From Bifidobacterium pseudolongum subsp. globosum (GTDB lineage: Bacteria > Actinomycetota > Actinomycetes > Actinomycetales > Bifidobacteriaceae): 64,000 bases of DNA. Positions 17,452 to 26,614 of this stretch are shown here, piece by piece. The notes beneath the pieces were generated by a model that did not search any database, was not told the origin of the DNA, and saw only the letters and a program-made list of their open reading frames with translations. The DNA lies in assembly GCF_004155535.1 (NCBI RefSeq), contig NZ_RYUH01000009.1, positions 62,001 through 126,000 on the forward strand, read 5' to 3'. Every line of letters begins with the position of its first letter. Position 1 is the first letter of the stretch. The position numbers and the translations under genes were made by a program.

Positions 17452-17515
17452 CTAAGCGAGATAGGTTTTGCATAATGGCGGAATTTCAACCTTTCGTAAA
17501 ACCTATCTCGCTTAG
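17452..17515. repeat. 18-bp perfect inverted repeat between dapD and rlmH
   Basis: CTAAGCGAGATAGGTTTT (17452-17469) and its exact complement (17498-17515) enclose 28 bases. It sits 15 bases after the dapD stop and 30 bases before the rlmH start. It may end dapD transcription, act as an operator for rlmH, or be a mobile intergenic palindrome. The sequence is AT-richer than its surroundings. Confidence 0.6.
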
Positions 17516-17530
17516 CAGGGTGCCCTATCC

Positions 17531-18520
17531 TCAGTTCTTGTGCAACGCGTCGTTGAGCTCGATGCCGCTCTTGCGCGGGCGGGCCTGGATTGCGCCCGTG
17601 AGCGAGTTGCGGATGAACAGGATGTTGTTCTTGCCGCTCAGGTCGGCGCCCTTGACCACGTCGAGGTCCACGCCGGCCGCGGCCTTCTCCTTGTCGAACA
17701 CCTCGATCTTGGTGCCCGCGGTCACATAGAGGCCGGCCTCCACCACGCAGTTGTCACCGAGCGAGATGCCGATGCCGGCGTTGGCGCCCAGCAGCGAATG
17801 CTCTCCGATCGAGTTGCGCAGCTTGCCGCCGCCCGAAAGGGTGCCCATGATCGAGGCGCCGCCACCGACGTCGGAGCCGTCGCCGACGACCACGCCTTGC
17901 GACACGCGGCCTTCGATCATACACGTGCCCAGTGTGCCGGCGTTGAAGTTCACAAAGCCGGCGTGCATCACCGTGGTGCCTTCGCTCAGATAGGCGCCCA
18001 GGCGCACGCGGTCGCCATCGCCGATGCGTACGCCGCTGGGCACCACGTAGTCGAGCATGCGCGGGAACTTGTCGATTGAGAGCACGTTCACGTCGGCGCG
18101 CATGCCCGGCATGCCGGATTCCGCGCCCGCCGCCATCACGTCGAGGCGGCGCTGCGTGAAGTCCTCCACGGCGAACGGGCCGTAATTGGTCCACACCACG
18201 TTGTTGAGCTTGGCGAAGATGCCGTCGAGGTTGAGGGTGTTGGGCTTGGCCAGGCGCATGCTCATCAGGTGCAGGCGCAGATAGGCGTCGGCCGTGCTCT
18301 CGATCGGCTCGTCCAGATTGGATTCGGTGAACACCGGCAGGCGGCGCACGCCGCGCAGGTCCGGGCCCTCGTGCACGAGCGCGCCGAACCCGTGGTTCGG
18401 GCGGTCGGCTTCGGCGGGTGCCTCACCCAGTTGCGCCTTCGGGTACCATACATCCAGTGTGTTGCCGGCGGCGTCGATGCTCGCCAGACCCCAGCCCCAC
18501 GCCTTGCGCTGTTCGGCCAT
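17531..18520 (-). CDS. dapD: Tetrahydrodipicolinate N-succinyltransferase
   Basis: 329 residues of the actinobacterial type. It transfers succinyl from succinyl-CoA to tetrahydrodipicolinate in the lysine and diaminopimelate pathway. The left-handed beta-helix is seen as hexapeptide repeats (about 170-290: [47 protein letters not shown]). The N-terminal ~110 residues are the actinobacterial extension. The start is set by AAAGGAGACACT directly upstream; further open codons upstream lack such a site. Diaminopimelate is needed for peptidoglycan in some bifidobacteria and lysine in all. Confidence 0.94.
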   Translation of the reverse strand: MAEQRKAWGWGLASIDAAGNTLDVWYPKAQLGEAPAEADRPNHGFGALVHEGPDLRGVRRLPVFTESNLDEPIESTADAYLRLHLMSMRLAKPNTLNLDGIFAKLNNVVWTNYGPFAVEDFTQRRLDVMAAGAESGMPGMRADVNVLSIDKFPRMLDYVVPSGVRIGDGDRVRLGAYLSEGTTVMHAGFVNFNAGTLGTCMIEGRVSQGVVVGDGSDVGGGASIMGTLSGGGKLRNSIGEHSLLGANAGIGISLGDNCVVEAGLYVTAGTKIEVFDKEKAAAGVDLDVVKGADLSGKNNILFIRNSLTGAIQARPRKSGIELNDALHKN

Positions 18521-18674
18521 AGTGTCTCCTTTATGCTCAGCAGTGCCGCGGCCATTCCGCGCACTCCCACGGCCCCACGATACAACGCGGCCCGCGCAAC
18601 CACGCCGCACGGTCTTACCGCCGCGAGCATAGAACCCTTGGCTCGGGTAGCGGATGCAGTATACTCAGTGAGCT

Positions 18675-18809
18675 GTGAGCGCCAATAAGAACTTTCAAGA
18701 CCAGCACCGTGAGGGGCACAGCCATGATGCCACGCGCATCGTGGCCATTGTTGTTGCCGTCGCGCTGATGCTGAGCTTCGCCGCGCCGTTCGTATTCGCC
18801 GGTCTTTGA
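18675..18809 (+). CDS. 44-residue single-helix membrane peptide
   Basis: A GTG-started frame of 44 residues: a hydrophilic, histidine-rich first half (KNFQDQHREGHSHDATR) and one strong membrane helix (IVAIVVAVALMLSFAAPFVF) ending in AGL. The charge pattern suggests a type II small membrane protein with the N-terminus inside. TATACTCAGTGAGCT just upstream offers a -10 box (TATACT, 18659-18664) about ten bases from the GTG, so the message would be nearly leaderless. No family recognised. It precedes prfB by 142 bases. Confidence 0.55.
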   Translation: MSANKNFQDQHREGHSHDATRIVAIVVAVALMLSFAAPFVFAGL

Positions 18810-18951
18810 CCACGCGGGCCACTGTGACGCGTTGCGCGCCAGTCGCCACATTCACCGTCGATCCGCGCCCCGCCGGGGCCGCGACACAGGCCGCAAACGG
18901 CCATACCACAGCTGAACAACACGAACGAATCATCATAGAAGCGAGAACATC

Positions 18952-20082
18952 ATGGCAGAATTCGATTACACCCAGGCCATCGCCGACGCGCGCGCGAAGT
19001 ATGAATCCATCGCGCTCGCGCTCGACATCGACCGCATGAAGCAGCAGGAACAGGACCTTGAGGTGGAGGCGAGCGCCCCCGGCCTGTGGGACGACCCGGA
19101 GAACGCGCAGAAGATCACGTCCAAGCTCTCCGCCGTGCAGTCGCAGCTCAAGCGCCTTGCGAGCGCGCAGCAGCGCATCGAGGACGTGGAGACGCTCGTG
19201 GAGCTCGGCCAGGAGGAAAACGACGCCGACACGCTCAGCGAGGCGCAGAACGAGGTCGAGGGCATCCAGAAGGACCTCGACGACATGGAGATCCAGACGC
19301 TGATGGACGGCGAATACGACGAACGCTCCGCCGTTGTGACGATCCGTTCGGGCGCTGGCGGTGTGGACGCCGCGGACTTCGCGCAGATGCTGCTGCGCAT
19401 GTACCTGCGTTGGGCCGAGCGCAACGGCTACAAGGCGAAGGTGATGGACACGTCGTACGCCGAGGAGGCAGGCATCAAATCCGCCACGTTCCAGGTGGAT
19501 GCGCCGTACGCGTACGGCCGTCTTTCGGTGGAGGGCGGCACGCACCGCCTGGTGCGCATCTCGCCGTTCGACAACCAGGGGCGCCGCCAGACGAGCTTCG
19601 CCGCGGTGGAAGTGGTGCCGCTCGTGGAGGCAACCGACCACATCGATGTGCCGGAAAGCGAGATCCGCGTCGATACCTACTGCGCTTCGGGCCCCGGCGG
19701 CCAGGGCGTGAACACCACGTATTCCGCGGTGCGCATCACGCACATCCCCACGGGCATTGTGGTGACGATGCAGGATGAGCGTTCGCAGATCCAGAACCGC
19801 GCCGCCGCGATGGCCGTGCTGCAGTCGCGACTGCTGGTGCTGCGCCACGAGGAGGAAGCGAAGAAGAAGAAGGAGCTCGCCGGCGACATCAAGGCCAGCT
19901 GGGGCGACCAGATGCGCTCGTACGTGCTGCATCCGTACCAGATGGTCAAGGACCTGCGCACCGGCTATGAGACTTCGCAGACCCAAGCCGTGTTCGATGG
20001 CGACATTGACGAGTTCATTCAGGAAGGCATCCGTTGGCGCCACGAACAGCGCCGCGAGGCCGCTGAGGAAGCCGACGAGTAA
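18952..20082 (+). CDS. prfB: Peptide chain release factor 2
   Basis: 376 residues. It reads UGA and UAA stop codons and triggers peptide release. The stop-codon tripeptide SPF is at 204-206 and the catalytic GGQ at 249-251 ([17 protein letters not shown]). The N-terminal ~110 residues are the coiled helical domain. Unlike the enteric gene there is no in-frame stop with programmed frameshift: the frame is continuous from ATG 18952. It leads the group prfB-ftsE-ftsX-CHAP hydrolase-smpB, an arrangement common in Actinobacteria. Confidence 0.96.
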   Translation: MAEFDYTQAIADARAKYESIALALDIDRMKQQEQDLEVEASAPGLWDDPENAQKITSKLSAVQSQLKRLASAQQRIEDVETLVELGQEENDADTLSEAQNEVEGIQKDLDDMEIQTLMDGEYDERSAVVTIRSGAGGVDAADFAQMLLRMYLRWAERNGYKAKVMDTSYAEEAGIKSATFQVDAPYAYGRLSVEGGTHRLVRISPFDNQGRRQTSFAAVEVVPLVEATDHIDVPESEIRVDTYCASGPGGQGVNTTYSAVRITHIPTGIVVTMQDERSQIQNRAAAMAVLQSRLLVLRHEEEAKKKKELAGDIKASWGDQMRSYVLHPYQMVKDLRTGYETSQTQAVFDGDIDEFIQEGIRWRHEQRREAAEEADE

Positions 20083-20124
20083 CATTGGCATAAGAGCCTC
20101 GGACCACCCGCGAATGGAGATGTC

Positions 20125-21342
20125 ATGGCGTTGATTTCGTTAGACCACGTAGACAAGATCTACCCCAATTCCACACGGCCTGCGCTCAAAGACATAGACC
20201 TGCACATTGACCGCGGCGATTTTGTGTTCCTCGTGGGCGCGTCCGGATCGGGCAAGACGTCGCTGCTGCGCCTGCTGCTGCGCGAGGAGGAGGCGACCGC
20301 TGGCGAGATCCGCGTGGCCGGCTACGACCTGCGGCGTCTGCCCAACCGGCAGGTGCCGCAGTACCGGCGCTCGATCGGCATGATCTTCCAGGACTACAAG
20401 CTGCTGCCCAACAAAACGGTGTGGGAGAACGTGGCGTTCGCGCTTGAGGTGATCGGCACGCCGCGCTCCGCCATCAAGTCGCTGGTGCCGAAGGTCCTCA
20501 AGACCGTGGGCCTCACCGGCAAGGAGCACAACAAGCCGCAGGAGCTTTCCGGTGGCGAGCAGCAGCGCGTCACCATCGCACGTGCCTACGTGAACCATCC
20601 GCAGATCCTGCTGGCCGACGAGCCCACCGGCAACTTGGATCCGACGACCTCGCTCGGCATCATGGAGGTGCTCGACGCGATCAACCGCACCGGCACCACG
20701 ATTGTGATGGCCACGCACAACGAGGAGATCGTCAACTCGATGCGCAAACGCGTGGTGGAACTCCATAACGGAGACATCGTGCGCGACCAGGCGCAGGGCG
20801 TGTACGATTCCGCCGAATACTTCCCGGACTCGCAGGTGGAGGCCAAGGCGCAGCAGGCGCGCGCCGAAGCGCATATCGCCCCCGCCGAGTCCATCACTGT
20901 GCTCAGCGAAGCCAAGGACCGCAAGGAACGGCTCGCCAACGCGCAGTCGGTCGTGGACACCGTGAACCAGCTGCTGGCCAGCGATGTGAGCGACGCCGGC
21001 ATTGAACGGCTCGCCAAGAACGTGCACACCGGCAGGACCGGCCGCTACGGCGAGGCGTTCACCCCGGTCGAAGAGACCCTCACGTGGGGCAGTGGCCTCA
21101 CACTGGAGGAGCTGGCCCAGCAGGAAGGCGACCAGAAGAAGGCGGAAGGAAAGCCCCCGGAGGCCACCGAAGCCACCGAGGTGTCTGTGGTCGCAACGGC
21201 TTCCGAGATCGCTCCAGCCACACCGCCGGTGCCGCCGACCCCACCGCAGCCGAAGCACAAGGTCGCCCATGCGGCCCCGCCGGCACCGCCCCAACCGCCG
21301 AGGACCAACCACACGCCTGACCCTCAGGAGACGCAGCAATGA
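20125..21342 (+). CDS. ftsE: Cell-division ATPase FtsE with long C-terminal extension
   Basis: 405 residues, against ~230 for most FtsE. The ATPase part (1-~225) has Walker A GASGSGKT (38-45), Q-loop [14 protein letters not shown], signature LSGGEQQRV, Walker [12 protein letters not shown] and switch H in ATHNEE. The extra ~175 residues are alanine-, glutamate- and then proline-rich ([19 protein letters not shown]) and look disordered; such tails are known from bifidobacterial FtsE. With FtsX it couples ATP turnover in the cytoplasm to activation of a peptidoglycan hydrolase outside, likely the CHAP protein two genes on. The stop overlaps ftsX by four bases. Confidence 0.94.
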   Translation: MALISLDHVDKIYPNSTRPALKDIDLHIDRGDFVFLVGASGSGKTSLLRLLLREEEATAGEIRVAGYDLRRLPNRQVPQYRRSIGMIFQDYKLLPNKTVWENVAFALEVIGTPRSAIKSLVPKVLKTVGLTGKEHNKPQELSGGEQQRVTIARAYVNHPQILLADEPTGNLDPTTSLGIMEVLDAINRTGTTIVMATHNEEIVNSMRKRVVELHNGDIVRDQAQGVYDSAEYFPDSQVEAKAQQARAEAHIAPAESITVLSEAKDRKERLANAQSVVDTVNQLLASDVSDAGIERLAKNVHTGRTGRYGEAFTPVEETLTWGSGLTLEELAQQEGDQKKAEGKPPEATEATEVSVVATASEIAPATPPVPPTPPQPKHKVAHAAPPAPPQPPRTNHTPDPQETQQ

Positions 21343-22262
21343 GATTCCGGTTCATACTCACCGAAACATGGACAAGCCTGCGGCGCAATGTGCCGATGCT
21401 GCTTTCGGTCATGCTCGTCACGTTCATCTCGTTCCTGTTCATCGGCGCCTCGCTGCTCACGCAGGCGCAGATCACCAAGGCGAAGGGCGATTGGTACGAC
21501 AAAGTGGAAGTGGTGGTGTGGCTGTGCCCCGACGGCACGAGCCAATCCGCCAACTGCGCCACGGGCAAGGCCGCGACCACGCAGCAGATCAACGACCTGC
21601 AGAAAGTGATCCAGGACGAGCTCGGCGACGACGTCTCCGAAACGCGCTTCCTGAGCCGTGAGGACTTCTACAAGGATTCGTTCACCAAGCAGTACCCGAA
21701 GGGCGAATACCAAGGGCGTACACTCACCGCGGCCGACATGCAGGATTCGCTGTGGCTGCGGCTCAAGAACCCCGAGAAATACAAGGTGGTCTCCGAAGTG
21801 CTGTCCGGGCGTGACGGCGTGGAGGAGGTCGTGGACCAACGCCAGATCTTCGAGCCGGTGTTCGCCGTGCTCAACCGCGCGACCGCCGCCACGGCCATTC
21901 TGGCCGGCGTGATGGTCATCGTGGCGATCCTGCTCACCAGCACCACCATCCGCATGTCGGCGGCCTCACGCAGCGAGGAAACCGAGATCATGCGCCTTGT
22001 GGGTGCGTCGAACTGGACGATCCGCCTGCCGTTCGTATTGGAAGGCGTGGTGGCCGCGCTCGCCGGCTCGATCCTGTCGTGCGTGTCGCTCGGCGTGCTC
22101 GTCAAGGTGTTCATCACCGATTGGCTCGCCAAATCGGTCACATGGATTCCATACATCAACCAGGCCACTGTCTGGATGATCACGCCGGTGCTCATTGTGG
22201 GCGCCGTGCTGCTGTCGGTGATCGCCTCGTCGGTCGCGCTGCGCCGTTATCTTAAGGCGTAA
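21339..22262 (+). CDS. ftsX: Cell-division permease-like protein FtsX
   Basis: 307 residues with helix 1 at ~22-42, an outer domain (~45-185, with the paired cysteines in VVWLCPDG and SANCATG), and three C-terminal helices ([57 protein letters not shown]). That is the FtsX topology. It passes the FtsE ATPase signal to an extracellular amidase or endopeptidase. It starts with ATG inside the ftsE stop (ATGA) and is therefore translationally coupled. A GC-rich terminator hairpin follows at 22269. Confidence 0.94.
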   Translation: MRFRFILTETWTSLRRNVPMLLSVMLVTFISFLFIGASLLTQAQITKAKGDWYDKVEVVVWLCPDGTSQSANCATGKAATTQQINDLQKVIQDELGDDVSETRFLSREDFYKDSFTKQYPKGEYQGRTLTAADMQDSLWLRLKNPEKYKVVSEVLSGRDGVEEVVDQRQIFEPVFAVLNRATAATAILAGVMVIVAILLTSTTIRMSAASRSEETEIMRLVGASNWTIRLPFVLEGVVAALAGSILSCVSLGVLVKVFITDWLAKSVTWIPYINQATVWMITPVLIVGAVLLSVIASSVALRRYLKA

Positions 22263-22268
22263 CGTGCA

Positions 22269-22310
22269 CGGCGCGCCTCGCTGTACTGCAGCCGGCGCGC
22301 CGCGTATTTT
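22269..22310 (+). terminator. Terminator after ftsX
   Basis: CGGCGCGCC (22269-22277) and GGCGCGCCG (22294-22302) pair perfectly; CGTATTTT follows. The CHAP hydrolase gene therefore probably also has its own promoter. Confidence 0.75.
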
Positions 22311-22407
22311 GGAGATTGTGTAAAAGCCTCGGCACGGCTGGCGCAAACCCGGGTGTTGCGCGATGGTGGGTGTTAGGGTGTTGACTATTGCAAACGAAAG
22401 GGTATGG

Positions 22408-23835
22408 ATGCTTCACGGTACCAAGAAAGCCTCTGTGATCACCTCTGCTCTCTTGAGCATCACGTGCGCGGCGTCGCTCGCCGTGGCGCCGCTCATGCCG
22501 GTGCAGGTCGCACACGCGGACACATACAGCGACCTCGTCAACGCGCAGAACTCGCAGCAGGCGAGCGCACAGCGCGAAAGCGAGCTGCGTTCCCAGCTCG
22601 CAGGTGTGAGCAGTGACTTGGCTGACACGATTGTACAGCTCGACGATCTGACGAACAACAAGATCCCGGCCGCACAGCAGAAGGTGTCGCAGGCCAACGC
22701 CGCCGCCGCGGCCGCCAAGAGCGAGGCGGACAACGCCGCTGAGCGCCTCAAGGCCGCGCAGAAAGACAAGTCGGACCTCGAGGCGAAGATCAAGCAGACC
22801 GGCGAGGACTACGACGACGCCCATGCCGCGGTGGCGCAGATGGCGCGCGAATCGATGCACGGTTCCGACACGTCCGATGTGATGAGCGTGATGACCGGGG
22901 CGACCGACACGAAGGAATTCATCCAGTCGATGCAGTCGCGTGACGCGCTGTCGCGCAACGAGGCGAACGCCGCATCCGACGCCGCCGATGACCTGAGCAC
23001 TTCGATGAACCGTGGCGAGCGTCTCAAGGCGATCGAGCAGAAGATCGCCAAGCTCAAAGCCGACGCCGACACCAAGTCCGCGGCCGCCCAGAGCGCCGCC
23101 GAGTCCGCACAGCAGGAGCGCGACGCGCTCAACAAGCTGCGCACCGACGGCGAAAACCAGCGCACTGCGTTGGAAGGCCGCAAGAGCGAACTGTCCGACG
23201 CCGCGGCACAGGAAGCCGCCCAGCAGGTGATCCTGCAATCCCAGCTTGATTCGCTCAACGAGCAGTGGGCCGCCGAGCAGGAGGCCGCCGCCCAGCAGGT
23301 GCAGCAGGTGACCCCACAGGGCACCACGCGCCCTGCCGGAACGACCACCACGACGCCGGCGCAGCCATCCACGCCATCGCAACCCGCACAGCCGGTGACA
23401 CCGTCGCAACCGGCGCAGCCGTCCACGCCATCGCAGCCTTCGCGCCCCGTCACGCCTTCCGGCGGCTCATCAGGCGGTCAAGGCACGTCGAACGGCGACT
23501 ACGGCAACGCTTACGCAGCCGGCCAGTGCACATGGTGGGCGTATGAGCGCCGCAAGCAGATGGGCATCGGCACGCCGTCGTACTTGGGCAATGGTGGTGA
23601 TTGGTGGCGCAACGCGCCGTCGTACGGCCTGCGTACGGACCACACGCCGCAGGTGGGTGCCGCGCTTTCGTTCCTACCCGGTCAGGAAGGCGCATCCTCC
23701 CCGTGGGGCCATGTGGCTGTTGTGGAGAGCGTGGGCAGCAATTCCATCACGATTTCCGAATCGAATGTGGCCGGTCTCTATACCATCACGTACCGTACAC
23801 TGTATAACCCAGGGAGGTTCTGGTACGTGCACTAA
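22408..23835 (+). CDS. Secreted CHAP-domain peptidoglycan hydrolase (FtsEX-linked)
   Basis: 475 residues. Signal peptide (MLHGTKKASVITSALLSITC, cleavage near AHA/DTYSD at ~38), a long coiled coil (~40-300, alanine/glutamine/lysine rich), a linker with repeats of TPSQPAQP (~310-355), and a C-terminal CHAP domain with catalytic Cys in AGQCTWWAY and His in WGHVAVVES. The plan is that of PcsB/CwlO/RipC-type hydrolases activated by FtsEX through the coiled coil, and the gene follows ftsEX directly. It cuts peptide bonds of peptidoglycan during cell separation. The ATG is chosen from GAAAGGG 5 bases upstream and the signal peptide. Confidence 0.92.
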   Translation: MLHGTKKASVITSALLSITCAASLAVAPLMPVQVAHADTYSDLVNAQNSQQASAQRESELRSQLAGVSSDLADTIVQLDDLTNNKIPAAQQKVSQANAAAAAAKSEADNAAERLKAAQKDKSDLEAKIKQTGEDYDDAHAAVAQMARESMHGSDTSDVMSVMTGATDTKEFIQSMQSRDALSRNEANAASDAADDLSTSMNRGERLKAIEQKIAKLKADADTKSAAAQSAAESAQQERDALNKLRTDGENQRTALEGRKSELSDAAAQEAAQQVILQSQLDSLNEQWAAEQEAAAQQVQQVTPQGTTRPAGTTTTTPAQPSTPSQPAQPVTPSQPAQPSTPSQPSRPVTPSGGSSGGQGTSNGDYGNAYAAGQCTWWAYERRKQMGIGTPSYLGNGGDWWRNAPSYGLRTDHTPQVGAALSFLPGQEGASSPWGHVAVVESVGSNSITISESNVAGLYTITYRTLYNPGRFWYVH

Positions 23836-23868
23836 AGGCTCGGTGCACGATTGTGTGAGGAGTAGACA

Positions 23869-24363
23869 GTGGCGAAGCAGAACAAACAAGACGACAGTAT
23901 CCAACTGATCGCGCAGAACAAGCGCGCGCGGCACGACTATGCCATCGAAGACACGTATGAGGCAGGTCTGGTCTTGACCGGCACCGAGGTCAAATCGTTG
24001 CGCGAAGGCCGCGCCTCGCTCGCCGAGTCGTTCATCGCGATCGACAAGCGTGGCGAGATCTGGCTCGAGGGCGCCAACATCCCTGAATACCTCAACGGCA
24101 CGTGGAACAACCATGCGCCCAAGCGCAAGCGCAAGCTGCTGCTGCACGCCCACCAGATCGAGAAGCTCGCGCGCCAGACGCAGGCGAAGGGGTACACGAT
24201 TGTGCCGTTGAGCCTGTATTTCAAGGACGGGCGTGTCAAGGCGCAGATCGCACTGGCCCGAGGCAAGAAGGAATTCGACAAGCGCCAAGCGCTGCGTGAG
24301 GAGCAGGACAAGCGCGAAGCCCAGCGCGTCATGCGCTACAAGAACATGCACGCGCGCGGCTGA
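23869..24363 (+). CDS. smpB: SsrA-binding protein
   Basis: 164 residues. It binds tmRNA and brings it to stalled ribosomes for trans-translation. Motifs: [62 protein letters not shown] and a basic C-terminal tail ([17 protein letters not shown]) that inserts into the decoding channel. The start is GTG with GAGGAG upstream. It sits 33 bases behind the CHAP gene and probably shares its transcript. I did not find ssrA itself in the window. A strong bidirectional terminator follows. Confidence 0.95.
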   Translation: MAKQNKQDDSIQLIAQNKRARHDYAIEDTYEAGLVLTGTEVKSLREGRASLAESFIAIDKRGEIWLEGANIPEYLNGTWNNHAPKRKRKLLLHAHQIEKLARQTQAKGYTIVPLSLYFKDGRVKAQIALARGKKEFDKRQALREEQDKREAQRVMRYKNMHARG

Positions 24364-24379
24364 GCCGACTATCTGATTA

Positions 24380-24413
24380 TGCAAAACCCCGTCCAATTCG
24401 GCGGGGTTTTGCA
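24380..24413. terminator. Bidirectional terminator between smpB and an acetyltransferase gene
   Basis: GCAAAACCCCG and CGGGGTTTTGC form the stem around TCCAATTCGG-like bases, with T-rich and A-rich flanks on the two sides. It can stop both convergent transcripts. Confidence 0.85.
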
Positions 24414-24431
24414 TAAGGTGTTGGCGGGCGC

Positions 24432-24992
24432 CTACTTGGCGTTGAGCTGCTCCCACTGTGCGCGTGTCATCCTGTTCTCGTGGCCTGTGCGCACCTCATG
24501 CAGCAGCGGCACCGGTACATTCGGCGTGACGCTCACCGGCTCGAAGCCGAGCTTCTGCTGTACGCGCGCCGACTTGGTATTGCCTTCGTAATAGGCGCAC
24601 CAGACGGTGGCGAGGCCCAGGTCCTCGAACGCATGGCGCAGCAGTTCATGCGCCGCTTCGGGGATGTATCCATGGCCCCAGAACGGTTCGCCGATCCAGA
24701 ACCCGAGTTCCGCCTGCGTTGTGTCGTCTTCGGGGAACAGCGTCGAGCCGCCCGCGAGTGTGAGCGCAATCGCACCAATGGCGGTGTCGGAATCGCTGGC
24801 GAGCGCGATGGCATAATCCTCCGGCCCGTTGAACACGTTGCGGATCACACCAAGGCTGTCTTCGACGTCTTTGTGCGGCGGCCACCCCGCCGGCGGCCCG
24901 ATGTTCGGATTCTTCGCGTACTCGTACAGCGCTTCGGCGTCTGATTCGCGCCAAGGCCGCAACACAAGCCGTTCGGTCTGCAATGTGGTCAT
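24432..24992 (-). CDS. GNAT acetyltransferase, RimJ/RimL-like
   Basis: 186 residues. The opening MTTLQTERLVLRPWRESDAE and the FWIGEPFWGHGYIPEA segment (acetyl-CoA loop, here G-H-G-Y instead of Q/R-x-x-G-x-G/A) are those of RimJ/RimL-type enzymes that acetylate N-termini or small amines. The C-terminal part includes VWCAYYEGNTKSARVQQKLGF, also typical. The substrate is unknown. The start is taken where similarity to the family begins; the upstream AAGGGGCAAT serves as ribosome site. Confidence 0.85.
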   Translation of the reverse strand: MTTLQTERLVLRPWRESDAEALYEYAKNPNIGPPAGWPPHKDVEDSLGVIRNVFNGPEDYAIALASDSDTAIGAIALTLAGGSTLFPEDDTTQAELGFWIGEPFWGHGYIPEAAHELLRHAFEDLGLATVWCAYYEGNTKSARVQQKLGFEPVSVTPNVPVPLLHEVRTGHENRMTRAQWEQLNAK

Positions 24993-25223
24993 GATTGCCC
25001 CTTCGCATGGTGTTCTATGGTCGGTTTTCCCAATCGTACCGACAGGTCGTGCCGTCACCATCTGACTCTCATCCCTGCGTATCATCCTCAAGGTTGAGGG
25101 TGGCTTCGTGCAGGGTGCAGATTCATTCTCCAGCCCGATGTGACGCACTGTTCCAAGCCCGTATCTTGTAATCATCAAGCAATACGGACAGCGCGCCAAG
25201 CGCACGGATGAAAGGACAGGACA

Positions 25224-25346
25224 ATGGGCTTCCTCAACATGATCTTCGGCTTCGACCACACGACCACCGGCATTCCGGCCACGTCGATGAATTCGGCGGC
25301 GACCGTCTCCATCATGACCGAACTGGCCGAGCGCCAGGCGAAGTGA
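25224..25346 (+). CDS. 40-residue peptide of unknown function
   Basis: ATG 25224 with GAAAGGACAGG upstream opens a frame of 40 codons ending at TGA 25344-25346. The product begins MGFLNMIFGFDHTTTG, a short hydrophobic start followed by a threonine/serine/methionine-rich middle and a charged end (TELAERQAK). A hairpin (CCGTATCTTG with CAAGCAATACGG, 25159-25187) lies in the leader region. No family recognised; a signalling or regulatory peptide is conceivable but unproven. Confidence 0.5.
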   Translation: MGFLNMIFGFDHTTTGIPATSMNSAATVSIMTELAERQAK

Positions 25347-25502
25347 GCTACACGCAAACCACAACCAACCACACAACGATACAGCCGCCATGCCCACCGC
25401 AATACTCAACGATGAGCCTGTGGGCATGGTCCGGCTGATTGGCGACGGGCATGTTCAAGATGGTGCGTGCATAGTACGCGTGCTGAGGGATACACTCCTC
25501 CC

Positions 25503-26219
25503 ATGGAATATGCATCTAACGCCGCGATCCGCGCCCGGCTGCAGTCGCTTGCCGACCCGGCGTACAAGGCATTCAATGCGAAACTCATCCCGAACGTCGA
25601 CCCAAGCACGATGATCGGCATTCGTGTTCCCGTGTTGCGTGCAGTCGCGAAAGATCTGCGCCGCGGCGACGGGGCGGCAGTGGAGTGTTTCTTCGCAGAC
25701 CTTCCCCACAAATACTTCGAAGAGAATATGCTGCACGCGATCCTGCTTGGCGACGTATGCGGGTCGGTGGGGGAGGCACTTGAAGAGTTGGCACGATTCC
25801 TGCCGTATGCGGACAATTGGGCCGTGACCGACACCATCCGCATCCGCGTATTGCGCCGTGCGGGCGCAGATGCGGATGCGCGGTTGATGCTCAACCAGCT
25901 GGAACGCTGGATGCAAACTGACGCCACCTATACCGTGCGGTATGCCGTGGTCGAGTTGATGACCGATTTCCTCGACGCCCGTTTCGAGGAGAGACATCTG
26001 CGCCTTGTCGGCGGTATATCTTCCAGTGAGTATTACGTGAACATGGCCCGGGCTTGGTATTTCGCGACGGCGCTCGCCAAGCAGTGGGAGAGTGCGTTGC
26101 CGGTGCTGCAGAAGCGCATCCTTGACCCGTGGACCCACAACAAAACCATCCAGAAGGCCTGTGAATCCTACCGGGTCACTCCGGAACACAAGGCGCTGCT
26201 GCGTTCGTTGCGTGTGTAA
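25503..26219 (+). CDS. DNA alkylation repair protein, AlkD-like
   Basis: 238 residues, helical HEAT-like repeats throughout. AlkD enzymes remove bulky or charged alkylated bases such as 3- and 7-alkylpurines. Family features visible are IGIRVPVLRAVAKDLRR near the N-terminus, HKYFEENMLHAILLG, FLPYADNWAVTDTI (the DNA-facing aspartate-asparagine-tryptophan region) and VRYAVVELM. I chose ATG 25503: TACACT at 25491-25496 leaves six bases to the ATG and there is no ribosome site, so it is likely leaderless. It converges with mntP across a 395-base region that contains repeat element A. Confidence 0.85.
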   Translation: MEYASNAAIRARLQSLADPAYKAFNAKLIPNVDPSTMIGIRVPVLRAVAKDLRRGDGAAVECFFADLPHKYFEENMLHAILLGDVCGSVGEALEELARFLPYADNWAVTDTIRIRVLRRAGADADARLMLNQLERWMQTDATYTVRYAVVELMTDFLDARFEERHLRLVGGISSSEYYVNMARAWYFATALAKQWESALPVLQKRILDPWTHNKTIQKACESYRVTPEHKALLRSLRV

Positions 26220-26260
26220 TGGCGGAAAAGGGCACATTCAAGGCAGTGCCGCCATTCATC

Positions 26261-26372
26261 TGCGCTGGGGAGGAGCATTTTCTTGGCAGTGTCACGGTAT
26301 AAGCCTTGAAAACACACCGATCTACAGGCGTGATACTTGCCCCTGCCCAAGAAATTGCTCCTCCCCAGCACA
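26261..26372. repeat. Palindromic repeat element, copy A
   Basis: 112 bp. Left arm GCTGGGGAGGAGCATTTTC then TTGGCAG; right arm CTGCCCAAGAAATTGCTC then CTCCCCAGC, complementary with three differences. The interior keeps pieces of the other copies (GTAT...GAAAAC...AGGCGTGATAC...CTGCCC). It is the most diverged copy. It lies between convergent genes. Confidence 0.85.
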
Positions 26373-26470
26373 GATACAGTTGTCCACCTAGAAAACGCAT
26401 TGACAAGAAGGCGCCACAAACCCATCACGAGACCGGTAAACACCAGCGTGGCTGAACATCGAGGTCGTTT

Positions 26471-26506
26471 ATGTTCAGAATCAGGTGCCGTTCTGAACAT
26501 ACGTTC
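26471..26506. promoter_or_regulatory. Paired dyads with a LexA-like half-site pattern
   Basis: ATGTTCAGAA and TTCTGAACAT form a 10-bp inverted repeat; the right arm overlaps GAACATACGTTC, which fits the Gram-positive/actinobacterial SOS pattern GAAC-N4-GTTC. Because both neighbouring genes end here, no target is obvious. Confidence 0.25.
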
Positions 26507-26614
26507 CTTCCAAGTTCAACCAGCGACCCTATTTTGATGACGTTCGAAGTCACGTACTTATTAGTGTTTTGCTCAATTGGTATTGAAAGAGTGGGGCACA
26601 CTTAACAAGAACGG

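Larger units (their letters stand above)
26220..26614. other. Convergent intergenic region with repeat element A
   Basis: 395 bases between two 3' ends. It holds repeat element A at 26261-26372 and an AT-richer right part with two dyads: ATGTTCAGAA/TTCTGAACAT around 26471-26500, and GAACATACGTTC at 26495-26506. No credible gene. Confidence 0.6.

Noticed and set aside
18952..19050. Programmed frameshift in prfB
   Set aside because: The reading frame is continuous, with no early in-frame UGA.
24364..24431. tmRNA gene next to smpB
   Set aside because: Only a terminator fits in the gap; no tag-peptide frame or tRNA-like ends are visible.
26495..26506. LexA/SOS box GAACATACGTTC
   Set aside because: It fits the pattern GAAC-N4-GTTC, but it lies between two gene 3' ends with no target start; kept only as a low-confidence site.
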